Shown piece after piece: positions 34,898 to 43,261 of a DNA stretch of 64,000 nt. The stretch's first letter is position 1. Each line of letters starts with the position of its first letter. The stretch is taken from positions 62,001 through 126,000 of the forward strand of contig JANXAL010000009.1 of assembly GCA_025062325.1 (NCBI GenBank). Direction: 5' to 3'. Below the pieces are notes generated by a model. The model did not search any database and had not been told where the DNA came from. It saw only the letters and a list, made by a program, of their open reading frames with translations. Source of the DNA: Roseiflexus sp. GTDB taxonomy: Bacteria > Chloroflexota > Chloroflexia > Chloroflexales > Roseiflexaceae. Made by a program: the position numbers and the translations under genes.

Positions 34898-34903
34898 ATT
34901 ATA
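34898..34903 (-). promoter_or_regulatory. Extended -10 promoter for the amidohydrolase
   Basis: Minus-strand TGCTATAAT, TATAAT at 34903-34898, 33 nt before the start codon and divergent from the ruvB promoter. Confidence 0.65.
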
Positions 34904-34934
34904 GCATATGCCCTTCGCGCAGAGCGTGATGTGG

Positions 34935-34940
34935 TATAAT
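34935..34940 (+). promoter_or_regulatory. Extended -10 promoter for ruvB
   Basis: TGGTATAAT with TATAAT at 34935-34940; the expected transcription start falls inside the palindrome at 34943. Confidence 0.7.
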
Positions 34941-34942
34941 GA

Positions 34943-34958
34943 CCGCACACGTGTGCGG
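34943..34958. promoter_or_regulatory. 16-bp perfect palindrome at the ruvB transcription start
   Basis: CCGCACACGTGTGCGG spans the expected start of the transcript, 3 bp after the -10 hexamer and just before the ribosome-binding site GGAG and the ATG at 34967. It could be a dimeric repressor operator or a leader hairpin. Confidence 0.55.
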
Positions 34959-34966
34959 AGGCGCCT

Positions 34967-36010
34967 ATGAGCGACGAGCGGGTCGTCACCCCCAGAGCAG
35001 TCGAAGAGGATCAGCGGATCGAGAAGAGTCTGCGTCCACGCCGTCTCGCTGAATTTATCGGCCAGGAGAAGGTTGTCGAACAGTTGCGCATTGCGATTGC
35101 CGCTGCCAAAGGGCGCGGCGAACCGCTCGATCACATCCTGCTCTACGGTCCGCCAGGGCTGGGGAAGACGAGTCTGGCAGGCGTACTCGCCAACGAAATG
35201 GGGGTCAATATCAAACTGACGTCGGGACCCGCCATCGAGCGCGCTGGCGACCTTGCCGCGTTGCTAACCAATCTCCAAAAGGACGATATTCTGTTCATCG
35301 ACGAGATTCATCGCCTGAATCGAGCGATCGAGGAAGTGCTCTACCCGGCGATGGAAGATTTTGCGCTCGATCTCATGGTCGGGAAGGGACCAGGAGCGCG
35401 CAGCCTGCGCCTAAAACTGCCGCGCTTTACGGTCATCGGCGCCACGACGCGCCTGGCGCTGCTGACCTCGCCGCTGCGCGACCGCTTCGGGGCGGTACAC
35501 CGGCTCGAGTTTTACTCGGTCGATGCGCTCTACGAGATTGTAATGCGCTCGGCGCGCATCCTGGGGGTGGTGTGCACGCCGGAAGGAGCGCGCGAAATTG
35601 CAGCGCGGGCGCGCGGTACGCCTCGCATCGTCAACCGGCTGCTGCGCCGCGTGCGCGACTACGCCCAGGTCGTCGGCGACGGAGTGATTACGCTTGAGGT
35701 GGCGCGCGAGGCGCTGGCGAAACTGGAAGTTGACCACCTGGGACTCGATGAGAATGACCGACGGTTGTTGCGCGCCATCATTGAACTGTTTGACGGCGGA
35801 CCGGTCGGGCTTTCGACACTGGCTGCGTCGCTTGCCGAAGAAGTCGATGCCATCGAAGACGTGTACGAGCCGTTCCTGCTGCAAATTGGGTTCCTGCAAC
35901 GCACGCCGCGCGGTCGGATTGCCACGCGGCGCGCTTATGAACATCTAGGTATTCCCTACCTTGAGCGCACAGTCGATGATGGCGCCGAGCAGGGACGCTT
36001 GTGGACGTAA
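34967..36010 (+). CDS. ruvB: Holliday junction branch-migration ATPase RuvB
   Basis: 347 residues, full length for the family. AAA+ motifs are Walker [10 protein letters not shown] near 61, Walker [11 protein letters not shown] near 110 and the arginine finger region TSPLRDRFG near 165. The C-terminal winged helix ([32 protein letters not shown]) contacts DNA. With RuvA it forms the motor that moves Holliday junctions during recombinational repair. RuvA and RuvC are not in the window, so the operon is split from them. A single promoter with a palindrome at the start site precedes it. The stop directly abuts the msrB stop on the other strand, with no base between. Confidence 0.97.
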   Translation: MSDERVVTPRAVEEDQRIEKSLRPRRLAEFIGQEKVVEQLRIAIAAAKGRGEPLDHILLYGPPGLGKTSLAGVLANEMGVNIKLTSGPAIERAGDLAALLTNLQKDDILFIDEIHRLNRAIEEVLYPAMEDFALDLMVGKGPGARSLRLKLPRFTVIGATTRLALLTSPLRDRFGAVHRLEFYSVDALYEIVMRSARILGVVCTPEGAREIAARARGTPRIVNRLLRRVRDYAQVVGDGVITLEVAREALAKLEVDHLGLDENDRRLLRAIIELFDGGPVGLSTLAASLAEEVDAIEDVYEPFLLQIGFLQRTPRGRIATRRAYEHLGIPYLERTVDDGAEQGRLWT

Positions 36011-36487
36011 CTACTGGCCTGCTTTATCACCCTTCTTCACCACGCCCTCGAAGAGCGGCAGATACTCGCCGTACCCTTCTTCCTCCAGTTTTTCAACCGG
36101 AATGAAGCGTAGTGCGGCTGAATTGATGCAGTAGCGCAGACCGGTGGGCGCGGGACCGTCGTTGAACACATGTCCCAGGTGCGAGTCGCCATGTTTTGAG
36201 CGCACCTCGGTGCGCACCATCCCGAATTTGCGGTCCTCGCGTGTGACGATATTATCCGGCTCGAGCGGCTTCGTAAAACTAGGCCAGCCGGTGCCTGAGT
36301 CATACTTGTCGAGCGAACTGAACAATGGCTCGCCCGACACAATATCCACATAAATGCCATGCGCTTTATTATTCCAGTAGGCATTCTGGAACGGCGGCTC
36401 GGTGCCTTCGTGCTGCGTCACTTCGTACTGCTCAGGCGTCAACCGCCGTCGCAGCTCTTCGTCCGATGGTTTCGTGTATCGCTTCAC
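36011..36487 (-). CDS. msrB: Peptide-methionine (R)-S-oxide reductase MsrB
   Basis: 158 residues from GTG 36487, preferred over a longer frame because GGGAGG lies 5-6 nt upstream and the promoter TGGTACACT at 36532-36527 would leave the longer start untranscribed. The family core is intact: [44 protein letters not shown], and the catalytic Cys in [11 protein letters not shown]. The two CxxC zinc pairs of many MsrB proteins are missing; only one Cys remains, so it is a zinc-free type that must be regenerated through a sulfenic acid by an external thiol. It repairs oxidised methionine in cytoplasmic proteins. Confidence 0.95.
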   Translation of the reverse strand: MKRYTKPSDEELRRRLTPEQYEVTQHEGTEPPFQNAYWNNKAHGIYVDIVSGEPLFSSLDKYDSGTGWPSFTKPLEPDNIVTREDRKFGMVRTEVRSKHGDSHLGHVFNDGPAPTGLRYCINSAALRFIPVEKLEEEGYGEYLPLFEGVVKKGDKAGQ

Positions 36488-36526
36488 AGAGGCCTCCCAT
36501 GCGCGATCAGCAAATGGTTCCTTTTC

Positions 36527-36532
36527 AGTGTA
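36527..36532 (-). promoter_or_regulatory. Extended -10 promoter for msrB
   Basis: Minus-strand TGGTACACT, TACACT at 36532-36527, about 40 nt before the GTG start. Confidence 0.5.
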
Positions 36533-36768
36533 CCATGAAGCTGGCGTTTGTCGGCGGGACGTTGACAGATGAGATGGCGGCAACGCAGCTCCTGGCGCGC
36601 TATCAGGCGGCTCACCGCCGGGCATTTCTCCGACAAGCGCGCGGCGTGCGGCAGGATCGCACTGATTTGTCATCATTTGCTGATTTCGACGTGAAATGGA
36701 CCGCTAGGAGCTTCAACAATGACGAATGAATCCGGTAAACCCGTGTTGCCGAGCCGCGCGTCCTTTGA

Positions 36769-36849
36769 GCTGCGGGCTAAAGCCCTTGCTCAGGACGTAG
36801 AAGCCCCGAAGGGGCTTTTACGATCTCAGCCAGGGCTTCAGCCCACAGC
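36769..36849. repeat. Nested inverted-repeat element
   Basis: Outer arms 36769-36786 and 36832-36849 (GCTGCGGGCTAAAGCCCT against its complement, two mismatches) enclose an inner hairpin AAGCCCC-GAA-GGGGCTT (36801-36817). The remainder of 36488-37003 contains no gene; a weak TGGTAAACT at 36962-36970 may be the promoter of the next gene. Confidence 0.6.
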
Positions 36850-37003
36850 GCCCAGGAATACCAGACTATTTTCTTAATCTTCATAACAAAAAGCATGTTC
36901 CGATGGTGAAGATGCTCCTCGTTCCGTAGTGATCGACCTGCTTGCATACCCTCACCCCTTCTGGTAAACTATTCTGACTTTGCTCGACAGGCGGGCAAGA
37001 GGC

Positions 37004-37756
37004 ATGGAGCGCACGGAATACGAGGTGATGGCGGCAGTTGAGAGCTGCCACTGGTGGTACGGCGGCATGCGCGCGATTGCGGCGGCGCTGCTTGATGAGG
37101 TCTATGCCGGGCGACGCGACCTGCGCATTCTCGATGCTGGTTGCGGCACCGGGGGAAACGTGGTCTTTTTGCGGCGGTATGGTTCGGTCGCTGCGGTCGA
37201 TCTGGCGCCGGAAGCGGCGCTCTTCGGCGCAGAGCGGCTGCGCGGCGCCTTTGTGCGGGCGAACGTTCTAGCATTGCCATTTGTTGATGAATGCTTCGAT
37301 CTGGTGACCTCGTTCGAGGTGCTGTACCACCGCGGTGTTCCCGACGAAGCCGTTGCACTGCGTGAGATGTGGCGCGTCCTTCGTCCTGGTGGCCGAGTAT
37401 TGCTGCGGCTCCCCGCCTTTGAGTGGCTGCGTGGCAGGCACGATTGCGCTGTTCACGGACGACGACGCTACACTGCGGCAGAGGTTCGTGGGCTGCTTCA
37501 GCAGCAGAGGTTTGAGATCGAGCGGATATCGTATGTTAACACGCTCCTGCTGCCGATCCCGCTGACGCAGCGGTTCATCGAGCGCGTACTGCCCGCTGTT
37601 GATCGCAATGGCTCTGATCTCCAGTTGCCGCCCGCACCGTTGAACGAAGCGCTGCGCTGGCCCCTCGCCGCCGAAGCCGCCTGGATCGCGCGCGGAGGTT
37701 CGTTTCCGGTTGGTCTCTCCGTGATCTGCCGGGCGCGGAAGGGGGTCAGGGGTTAG
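37004..37756 (+). CDS. Class I SAM-dependent methyltransferase (type 11)
   Basis: 250 residues from ATG 37004 (MERTEYEVMAAVESCHWWYGG), chosen as it starts a typical family N terminus and follows GCAAGAGGC. SAM binding: LRILDAGCGTGGNVVFL, the acidic VAAVDLAPEA, and FDLVTSFEVLYH; then LREMWRVLRPGGRVLLRLPAFEWL. This is the type-11 group acting on small molecules or lipids. CHWWYGGMR at the N terminus occurs in methyltransferases linked to polysaccharide or glycolipid clusters; the acceptor is not known. A second methyltransferase follows 130 bp later on the same strand. Confidence 0.85.
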   Translation: MERTEYEVMAAVESCHWWYGGMRAIAAALLDEVYAGRRDLRILDAGCGTGGNVVFLRRYGSVAAVDLAPEAALFGAERLRGAFVRANVLALPFVDECFDLVTSFEVLYHRGVPDEAVALREMWRVLRPGGRVLLRLPAFEWLRGRHDCAVHGRRRYTAAEVRGLLQQQRFEIERISYVNTLLLPIPLTQRFIERVLPAVDRNGSDLQLPPAPLNEALRWPLAAEAAWIARGGSFPVGLSVICRARKGVRG

Positions 37757-37769
37757 GGACAGTTTCTGG

Positions 37770-37866
37770 TCTATCGCCTGATGCCTAGCGCCTATCGCCC
37801 GATGCCTGTCGCCTAAGCCTGTTGCCGATTGCCTATCGCCTGATGCCTAGCGCCTATCGCCTATTC
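37770..37866. repeat. Direct repeats of GCCTATCGCCTGATGCCTAGC
   Basis: A 29-bp segment (37771-37799) recurs exactly at 37833-37861; between and around them are looser CCTGTCGCCTAAGCC-like units. The array fills the spacer between the two methyltransferase genes. Confidence 0.75.
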
Positions 37867-37886
37867 CAAATTTCCTACTGCCCGCC

Positions 37887-38558
37887 ATGTTTCAGACACT
37901 GCTCAACAAAATTTCCGCCCACCCAGGACTCTGGGGTTTTCTGCGCCGGGTGGTTGAGGATGGGTTTGACGCCGAAAAAGATGTTATTGCCCGAGAACTC
38001 CAGCCCTGGCATGATCCGGGGCGACGCCGATTTCTCGATTTTGGCTGCGGCACCGGCGAATTTTCCATCTGTTTTCCGCCAGAGTCATATGTTGGCATCG
38101 ATATCGCCCGGCATTATATTCGGTACGCCGGACGCCGCCGCCCCGGGCGCTACGCTGTGATGAGCGGCGCTAGGCTTGGTTTTGCCCCAGGCAGTTTCGA
38201 TGGCGGGCTTGTGCTCGGCGTGTTCCACCACCTTCCTGATGACCTGGTGCGCACCGCCATCGCCGACCTGCATCGCGTTCTGCGCCCCGGAGCGACGCTG
38301 CTGGTGATGGAAGACATTCCTTCCCCGCGTCCGTGGAATGTGTTGGGGCATCTGATGCACTGGCTGGATCGTGGCGATTATATCCGCGAGGATGAAGCCT
38401 ACCGCACATTGATGCAACCATTCTTTTCACTGCGCCGCCAGTATCATATCAAAAGCGGAATCTGCGATCTGGCAGTCTATGTGCTGGATCGCACCGACGA
38501 CCCTGATATTACGCTCGTGGAAGAAGTCGTTGCTCGCCAACTCAATGCCGGAGCGTAG
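37887..38558 (+). CDS. Class I SAM-dependent methyltransferase
   Basis: 223 residues. SAM-binding FLDFGCGTGEFSICF, acidic YVGIDIARHY, GGLVLGVFHHLPDDL and LHRVLRPGATLLVMEDIPSPRPWN. The C terminus (SLRRQYHIKSGICDLAVYVLDR) is compatible with a membrane-proximal acceptor site, and the family contains ubiquinone/lipid-type methyltransferases. No close functional match can be stated. It is upstream of and overlaps by 14 bp the TVP38/DedA-like gene if that starts at 38545, so the two are probably coexpressed. Start ATG 37887 has no strong ribosome-binding site. Confidence 0.82.
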   Translation: MFQTLLNKISAHPGLWGFLRRVVEDGFDAEKDVIARELQPWHDPGRRRFLDFGCGTGEFSICFPPESYVGIDIARHYIRYAGRRRPGRYAVMSGARLGFAPGSFDGGLVLGVFHHLPDDLVRTAIADLHRVLRPGATLLVMEDIPSPRPWNVLGHLMHWLDRGDYIREDEAYRTLMQPFFSLRRQYHIKSGICDLAVYVLDRTDDPDITLVEEVVARQLNAGA

Positions 38559-39237
38559 CGTGGAACGTTTCCCCGCGCAATTCCAGCCATTTTTGAGTCC
38601 GCGTCGTCTGATCATTGGCGTGCTGCTGGTGATCGTCGCCGGTGCAGGACTCTGGCTGTTCCGTACATCCAGCACGCTGCTGAACCCCGCTGTCGTCCGC
38701 GATACGGCGCTCTCCCTTGGTCCCTTCGGTCCGCTGGCATTGATCGGCGTGCTGGCGTTCCTGCTCGTAGCGCCTGTCGCGCCAGCCGCTGTGTTGCAAA
38801 TTGGTGCAGGACTGGCGTTCGGACCGGTTGCAGGGTTCCTGTGCACCCTTACCGCCGACCTGATCGGCGCCAGCGCCGGTTTCTGGCTCGCCAGGCGCTG
38901 GGGACGATTAGTGCTCGATCCGCGCCTCTCGCCTGCTATGCGAGAGCAGATCGACCGCCTGGCGCAGCGAGTGACCTGGCGCACTATTCTGCTGTTACGC
39001 CTGCTGCCCGGACCTGCCTATCCGCTGGTCTCATTTGCAGCCGGCTATTCGCGCCTGGGGTTCGGCGCCTACACGTTGGCATCCCTCGCCGGAGTCGCCC
39101 CGGCGCTGGCATTACTGGCATTCGCCGGTGATCTAGCAACGCATTCACCGCTGCTGGCGTTTGGATTGGCCGCGTTTGTGGTCGGCGCCCTGGCGATTGT
39201 CGGACGCTGGTTGAGCCGTCGCATACCTCCGGCGTAA
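38545..39237 (+). CDS. TVP38/TMEM64-type (DedA superfamily) membrane protein
   Basis: 230 residues from ATG 38545; GTG 38560, with GGAG nearby, is an equally possible start. About five to six transmembrane segments with the SNARE-associated/VTT signature: GPLALIGVLAFLLVAPVAPAAVLQIGAGLAFGPVAGFL, then a re-entrant region near WRTILLLRLLPGPAYPLVSFAAGYSRLGFGAYTLAS. DedA-superfamily proteins flip or scramble phospholipids such as undecaprenyl phosphate and phosphatidylserine. The gene overlaps the upstream methyltransferase by 14 bp and its 3' end overlaps the opposite-strand gene by 93 bp. Confidence 0.85.
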   Translation: MPERSVERFPAQFQPFLSPRRLIIGVLLVIVAGAGLWLFRTSSTLLNPAVVRDTALSLGPFGPLALIGVLAFLLVAPVAPAAVLQIGAGLAFGPVAGFLCTLTADLIGASAGFWLARRWGRLVLDPRLSPAMREQIDRLAQRVTWRTILLLRLLPGPAYPLVSFAAGYSRLGFGAYTLASLAGVAPALALLAFAGDLATHSPLLAFGLAAFVVGALAIVGRWLSRRIPPA

Positions 39238-40218
39238 CCAGAGGATCAGCGCGATCAGCCACCCCAGCCAGGCAAGCGCTTTCTTTCCGTAGCGAGCAAC
39301 GATCAGGCCGATGAGCACCATCAACCGCGCGCTCCGCAGCACAGCATAGGGCAGTGGCGCGATCCGAACCGACTCGCCCCAATTGAGCGCGGCGATGCGT
39401 TCAAGCAATCCGTCGGCGACGCACTGTTCCAGTGTGGCAACATAAATGATGTCGGTGTATGCGGCTGCCAGGAGCAGATCACGCCGCAGATCCTCCCATC
39501 GTAGGATCGCCTCGCTGCCGCTTAAGCTCCCAACGGCAAGCGCATCGGCGGACGGTCCGTAGACCGCGATCAGCGCGCCGCCGAACCGTCCGGGCGCGGT
39601 TTCGCTCAGACACATCAACACTTCAACGTCAGCAGGCAGATCAACAATATCGAGCGCGCGCTGGAGGATGGTCGTCCCGATGCGACGATCATCGGCGATC
39701 AGGGGGATCTGATAGGCATGCACCTCATAGCCATCGCGCCGCACTGCTGCCGTCAACTCGAGATATGCCGCGCGCGCTGCCGGGAAGAGCGCATTATCGC
39801 GCGCCAGCCAGAGGCGCCGCATCATTTCGCGTGCACTGCCCCATCCCGCCAACAACGCAGCGCGCGATGGCGGCTCCATATTGAAGCCAACAGCGGCAAA
39901 ACGCAGGCCATTCGCCCGCGCCCAGGCGTGAAACGCCTGGTAGCACGCTATTGCGCGCGGATAGTTCTGAAGGTTGAATGCCGGTCCCTCATTGGGGGGC
40001 AGGGTCAACCAGGCGACCACCGGAATGCCGTGTGCATTCAGCATGCGCGTCGCTGCGGCATATTCATCGTTGAATACGGGTAATGCGAGTGCAACGCTGT
40101 AAGTGTGTCTCGCCAGCAGGTTCAGCACGTCCGGGCGATCCAGCAAGCGCATAAGCGCTGTTCCACTCAATGTGCAGAAGAAAAAGAGTTGCGGCTCATC
40201 GTGCGGCGTCGGAGTCAT
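39145..40218 (-). CDS. Protein of unknown function with a C-terminal membrane anchor
   Basis: 357 residues, soluble except for one hydrophobic stretch near 310-335 (KKALAWLGWLIALILWLRRR), after which it is basic and Gln-rich. The N-terminal 290 residues look like an alpha/beta barrel (ARHTYSVALALPVFNDEYAAATRMLNAHGIPVVAWLTLPPNEG, AVGFNMEPP). The Asn-Met-Glu in this stretch resembles the acid/base region of some glycosidases, but the nucleophile cannot be placed, so no enzyme is assigned. No signal peptide. It would be a tail-anchored protein. Its 3' end overlaps the DedA-like gene by 93 bp in antisense. Confidence 0.7.
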   Translation of the reverse strand: MTPTPHDEPQLFFFCTLSGTALMRLLDRPDVLNLLARHTYSVALALPVFNDEYAAATRMLNAHGIPVVAWLTLPPNEGPAFNLQNYPRAIACYQAFHAWARANGLRFAAVGFNMEPPSRAALLAGWGSAREMMRRLWLARDNALFPAARAAYLELTAAVRRDGYEVHAYQIPLIADDRRIGTTILQRALDIVDLPADVEVLMCLSETAPGRFGGALIAVYGPSADALAVGSLSGSEAILRWEDLRRDLLLAAAYTDIIYVATLEQCVADGLLERIAALNWGESVRIAPLPYAVLRSARLMVLIGLIVARYGKKALAWLGWLIALILWLRRRYATAQPASDNRQGADHKRGQSKRQQR

Positions 40219-40252
40219 AGGCGGCTCATTAGAGCATAGTTGGCAAAACTGG

Positions 40253-40258
40253 TATCAT
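40253..40258 (+). promoter_or_regulatory. Extended -10 promoter for the ABC exporter genes
   Basis: TGGTATCAT with TATCAT at 40253-40258, about 35 nt before ATG 40294. Confidence 0.5.
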
Positions 40259-40293
40259 GATGAGTGGAGATATTGATTTCAGAAAGCAGTCTG

Positions 40294-41280
40294 ATGGCCT
40301 CTATTGTCGAAACCTGCGACCTGACGCACCGGTATGGGTCAAATCTTGCGCTGGACCATCTGAACCTCACTATTCCGGAGGGCGCTATCTTCGGATTCAT
40401 TGGACCAAACGGCGCTGGTAAGACGACGACCATGCGCATCTTGACGACGCTACTACTGCCAACCTCGGGCGAGGCGCGCGTCGCAGGCGTCTCCGTCACC
40501 CGTGAACCGCGCGTCGTCCGGCGGCTCGTTGGCTTTATGCCCGACTTCTTCGGCGTCTACGACAATATGAAGTCGTGGGAATACCTCGACTTTTTCGGAC
40601 GCTCCTATGGCATACCGGCGCAACAGCGTCGGCGGTTGATTGGCGAACTGCTGGACCTGGTCGATCTGGGGCACAAGCGCGATGAACCGGTAATGTCGCT
40701 GTCACGCGGCATGAAACAGCGGTTGAGCCTGGCGCGTGCCATGATGCATGATCCCCGCCTGCTCATCCTGGACGAACCGGCGAGCGGTCTCGATCCACGG
40801 GCGCGCATCGAACTGCGCGAGCTGCTGAGAGAATTGCGGGCGATGGGGAAGACGATCATGATCAGTTCCCATATCTTGTCCGAACTGGCGGAAATGTGCA
40901 CCCACATTGGGATTATCGAGCGGGGCAAATTGCTTGCTGCCGGTGAGGTGCAGGAGATTCTGCGCACCATGCGCCCGCACCGGATTATCGAAATCCGGGT
41001 TGTTTCGGGAGCAGCGCGCGCTGAGGAGCTGCTGCGCACCCATCCCGACGTGCTGGAGCTGCGACGGGAAGGCGCCCGCGCTAGCACAGAAGCGGAAGCA
41101 GAACCGCTTGATGACGAGACCGGACCACATACCCTCCTGGTTGATTTTGCCGGTGACGAGCATGCGCTTGGCGACCTGCTGGCGCTGCTTATTGCCGGGG
41201 GGGTGCGGATTTCCCATTTTGCCGAACAATCCAGCGATCTCGAAGACATTTTTCTGCACGTCACAAAAGGCATCGTCTGA
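40294..41280 (+). CDS. ABC-2-type exporter ATPase
   Basis: 328 residues from ATG 40294. Walker A is GPNGAGKTTT, the signature motif SLSRGMKQRLS (SRG in place of SGG), Walker B LLILDEPASGLDP and the switch His in MISSHI. The C-terminal 80 residues, including a DVLELRREGARASTEAEAEP stretch, form the regulatory extension typical of the CcmA/NatA group. With the permease encoded 10 bp downstream it forms an export system, probably for a lipid, peptide or drug-like compound; the cargo is not shown. The longer frame to GTG 40264 overlaps the likely transcription start. Confidence 0.9.
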   Translation: MASIVETCDLTHRYGSNLALDHLNLTIPEGAIFGFIGPNGAGKTTTMRILTTLLLPTSGEARVAGVSVTREPRVVRRLVGFMPDFFGVYDNMKSWEYLDFFGRSYGIPAQQRRRLIGELLDLVDLGHKRDEPVMSLSRGMKQRLSLARAMMHDPRLLILDEPASGLDPRARIELRELLRELRAMGKTIMISSHILSELAEMCTHIGIIERGKLLAAGEVQEILRTMRPHRIIEIRVVSGAARAEELLRTHPDVLELRREGARASTEAEAEPLDDETGPHTLLVDFAGDEHALGDLLALLIAGGVRISHFAEQSSDLEDIFLHVTKGIV

Positions 41281-41290
41281 AGGAATGCGC

Positions 41291-42184
41291 ATGCTTGAAC
41301 TCAATCCGATCCTGGTCAAAGATCTGCGCAGCCGGATGCGTGGCGCACGCGCATACATTCTGCTCACGATCTATCTGCTTATTCTGGCGGGTGTGACACT
41401 CCTGCTCTATGCAGCAATTTCGGGAGATGTCGGCAACGACCTCAACGCTGGACGGCGGATTGGTCAGACGCTGTTTTTCACCATCGCAACTGTTGCCCTG
41501 ATCGAAGTTTGCCTGATCACGCCGGTGTTAACGTCGGGAAGCATTGCGGGCGAGAAAGAACGGCAGACGTATGATCTCCTTGTAGCATCGCTGCTCACGC
41601 CGTGGCAGATTGTATGGGGCAAACTAGTGTCGGCGCTCGCATTCGCCTCACTTCTGATCGTAGCGATTGTGCCGATGATGAGTCTGTCGTTTCTGTTTGG
41701 CGGCGTCGGGCTGACTGAAGTACTGATTGCAATTGCCGGACTCTTCGTGACAGCGGTGCTCTATGCGACGATCGGGCTGTTCTGGTCTGCCATGCTGCAA
41801 AGCTCCCTCGGAGCGACCGGTTTCGCCATTGGCACTGTTATTGTTCTGCTCCTGGGCATTCCCTTTGTGATTGTGATTGCCAGCTTGATACTGGGATCCA
41901 GTGCACTGTCGAATCTGCTGGACTCGGTCTGGTTCATCTATCTCAGCCGGTTTGTTGCTGCGCTGCATCCCTTCATTGCCCTCGGAACCACGGCATCGCA
42001 CCTCTCAAGCGGAGGCAATCCTTTCTTCGAGATCGTTCGGACAGGCACGGCGAACGTCATCGTGCCAAGTCCATGGGTGCTCTTCACCATATTGGCGCTC
42101 ATCTTTTCCGCTGTGCTCCTAGCAGCAAGCGTACGACTCGTTCAGCCAGCGCCATCGGGTGCCGACCGCAGGAAACGCCCATGA
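41291..42184 (+). CDS. ABC-2-type permease
   Basis: 297 residues from ATG 41291 (MLELNPILVKDLRSRMRG), favoured over ATG 41285 by GAAGGA spacing. Six transmembrane segments, near 27-48, 70-95, 115-140, 148-175, 185-212 and 262-285. The ABC-2 landmark TSGSIAGEKERQTYDLLVASLLTPWQIVWGK precedes the third helix. It partners the ATPase immediately upstream as a homodimer or with another permease. A GSSALSNLLDSVWFIY segment may be the external loop. Operon of two genes. Confidence 0.9.
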   Translation: MLELNPILVKDLRSRMRGARAYILLTIYLLILAGVTLLLYAAISGDVGNDLNAGRRIGQTLFFTIATVALIEVCLITPVLTSGSIAGEKERQTYDLLVASLLTPWQIVWGKLVSALAFASLLIVAIVPMMSLSFLFGGVGLTEVLIAIAGLFVTAVLYATIGLFWSAMLQSSLGATGFAIGTVIVLLLGIPFVIVIASLILGSSALSNLLDSVWFIYLSRFVAALHPFIALGTTASHLSSGGNPFFEIVRTGTANVIVPSPWVLFTILALIFSAVLLAASVRLVQPAPSGADRRKRP

Positions 42185-42214
42185 AGGCAAGTTCGGATGG
42201 TAGAGGTCATCACA

Positions 42215-43222
42215 CTAGGACTTGCCGGGAGATCGGGTGAGCAGGCGGTAGCAGAGCATGCCAATGGGAAGCATCATCCAGAAGCTGATCAGGCGAAACA
42301 GAATAGCGGCGCCCAATGCGGCTTCAAGTGGCACGCCCTGAGCATGGAGCGCGACGGTTAGTGCGGCTTCGACCGTCCCGCCGCCGCCGGGGAGCAACGT
42401 GAAGACACTGACGATCAGCGCCAGACCATACGCAGCGAACATGGCGGCAACTGGCGGATTGGCGCCGAGACTGTGGAGGATTGCCAGCAATGCCAAACTG
42501 TGACAGCAAAAGACCAGCAACTGCAAGCCGACCAGCATCACAATGCGGCGAGGTTGTTCAAGGATCAAGCGGCGGCTGGCAATAATTTCATCGACCGCTT
42601 GCGTGACCTGAGCAGCCGTCAGCACCGGCCCGAACACGCGGTTGACCAGGCGTTTCAAACGCAGCGCCCATGCTTGAAGCGTAGCGTCGGGACGCGATGC
42701 AACATAGATGGCGCCGCTCATCACGCCGAGCGCAACCGCCAGTGCGCCGTAGCTGACCGAAGCGCCGCTCAGTCCGGTCGTGATGAGCAGGTAAAGCAAC
42801 CCATAACTGAAGGCCACCAGCACTGCGCCGTTCCAGCTCAACAGTTCCATCCCCGCGACCATAGCCACGCTGCCGACAGGAAAACCGCGTCGCCGCAGAC
42901 TGGCGACCAGGAATGCATAGGCGCCAACGCTTCCTGCGGGAATGGCCTGATTGATGAGAATGGTCACCATCGCGGCTGCAGTCAACCACCAGAGCTGCGC
43001 ACGGTGTCCGAGAATCGCCAGCACCCGACCGTAAATCTGCCCGGCGCACACAAACCCCAGCACCACCGCGCCGAACGCCAGCAGCAGGTATTCTGGACGA
43101 ACGTTACGCAGCAGGATGAAGGCCTTAATAACCTCTTCGCGGTTGAGATAAGCGACCGCGATAATGACCGCAAGCAGGAGCAACCCAATGATGGCGCTCC
43201 AGGGAGTACGTCGGAGCTGCAC
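42215..43222 (-). CDS. Lysylphosphatidylglycerol-synthase TM-region / UPF0104 flippase-like protein
   Basis: 335 residues with about eight transmembrane helices, of the MprF-N/AglD-like family (PF03706). Landmarks are QAIPAGSVGAYAFLVASLRRRG and LLPGGGGTVEAALTVAL with RLISFWMMLPIGMLCYRLL at the end. Relatives translocate lipids or take part in glycolipid assembly. No cytoplasmic lysyl-transferase domain is attached. The gene starts 39 bp after E1 beta. A strong GGAGGT lies 20 nt upstream of GTG 43222, too far, while an in-frame ATC at 43237 has ideal spacing, so the true start may be non-AUG. Confidence 0.82.
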   Translation of the reverse strand: MQLRRTPWSAIIGLLLLAVIIAVAYLNREEVIKAFILLRNVRPEYLLLAFGAVVLGFVCAGQIYGRVLAILGHRAQLWWLTAAAMVTILINQAIPAGSVGAYAFLVASLRRRGFPVGSVAMVAGMELLSWNGAVLVAFSYGLLYLLITTGLSGASVSYGALAVALGVMSGAIYVASRPDATLQAWALRLKRLVNRVFGPVLTAAQVTQAVDEIIASRRLILEQPRRIVMLVGLQLLVFCCHSLALLAILHSLGANPPVAAMFAAYGLALIVSVFTLLPGGGGTVEAALTVALHAQGVPLEAALGAAILFRLISFWMMLPIGMLCYRLLTRSPGKS

Positions 43223-43261
43223 TGTCTTTGTACTGATATGCCACCTCCGAATGCGAAATGG

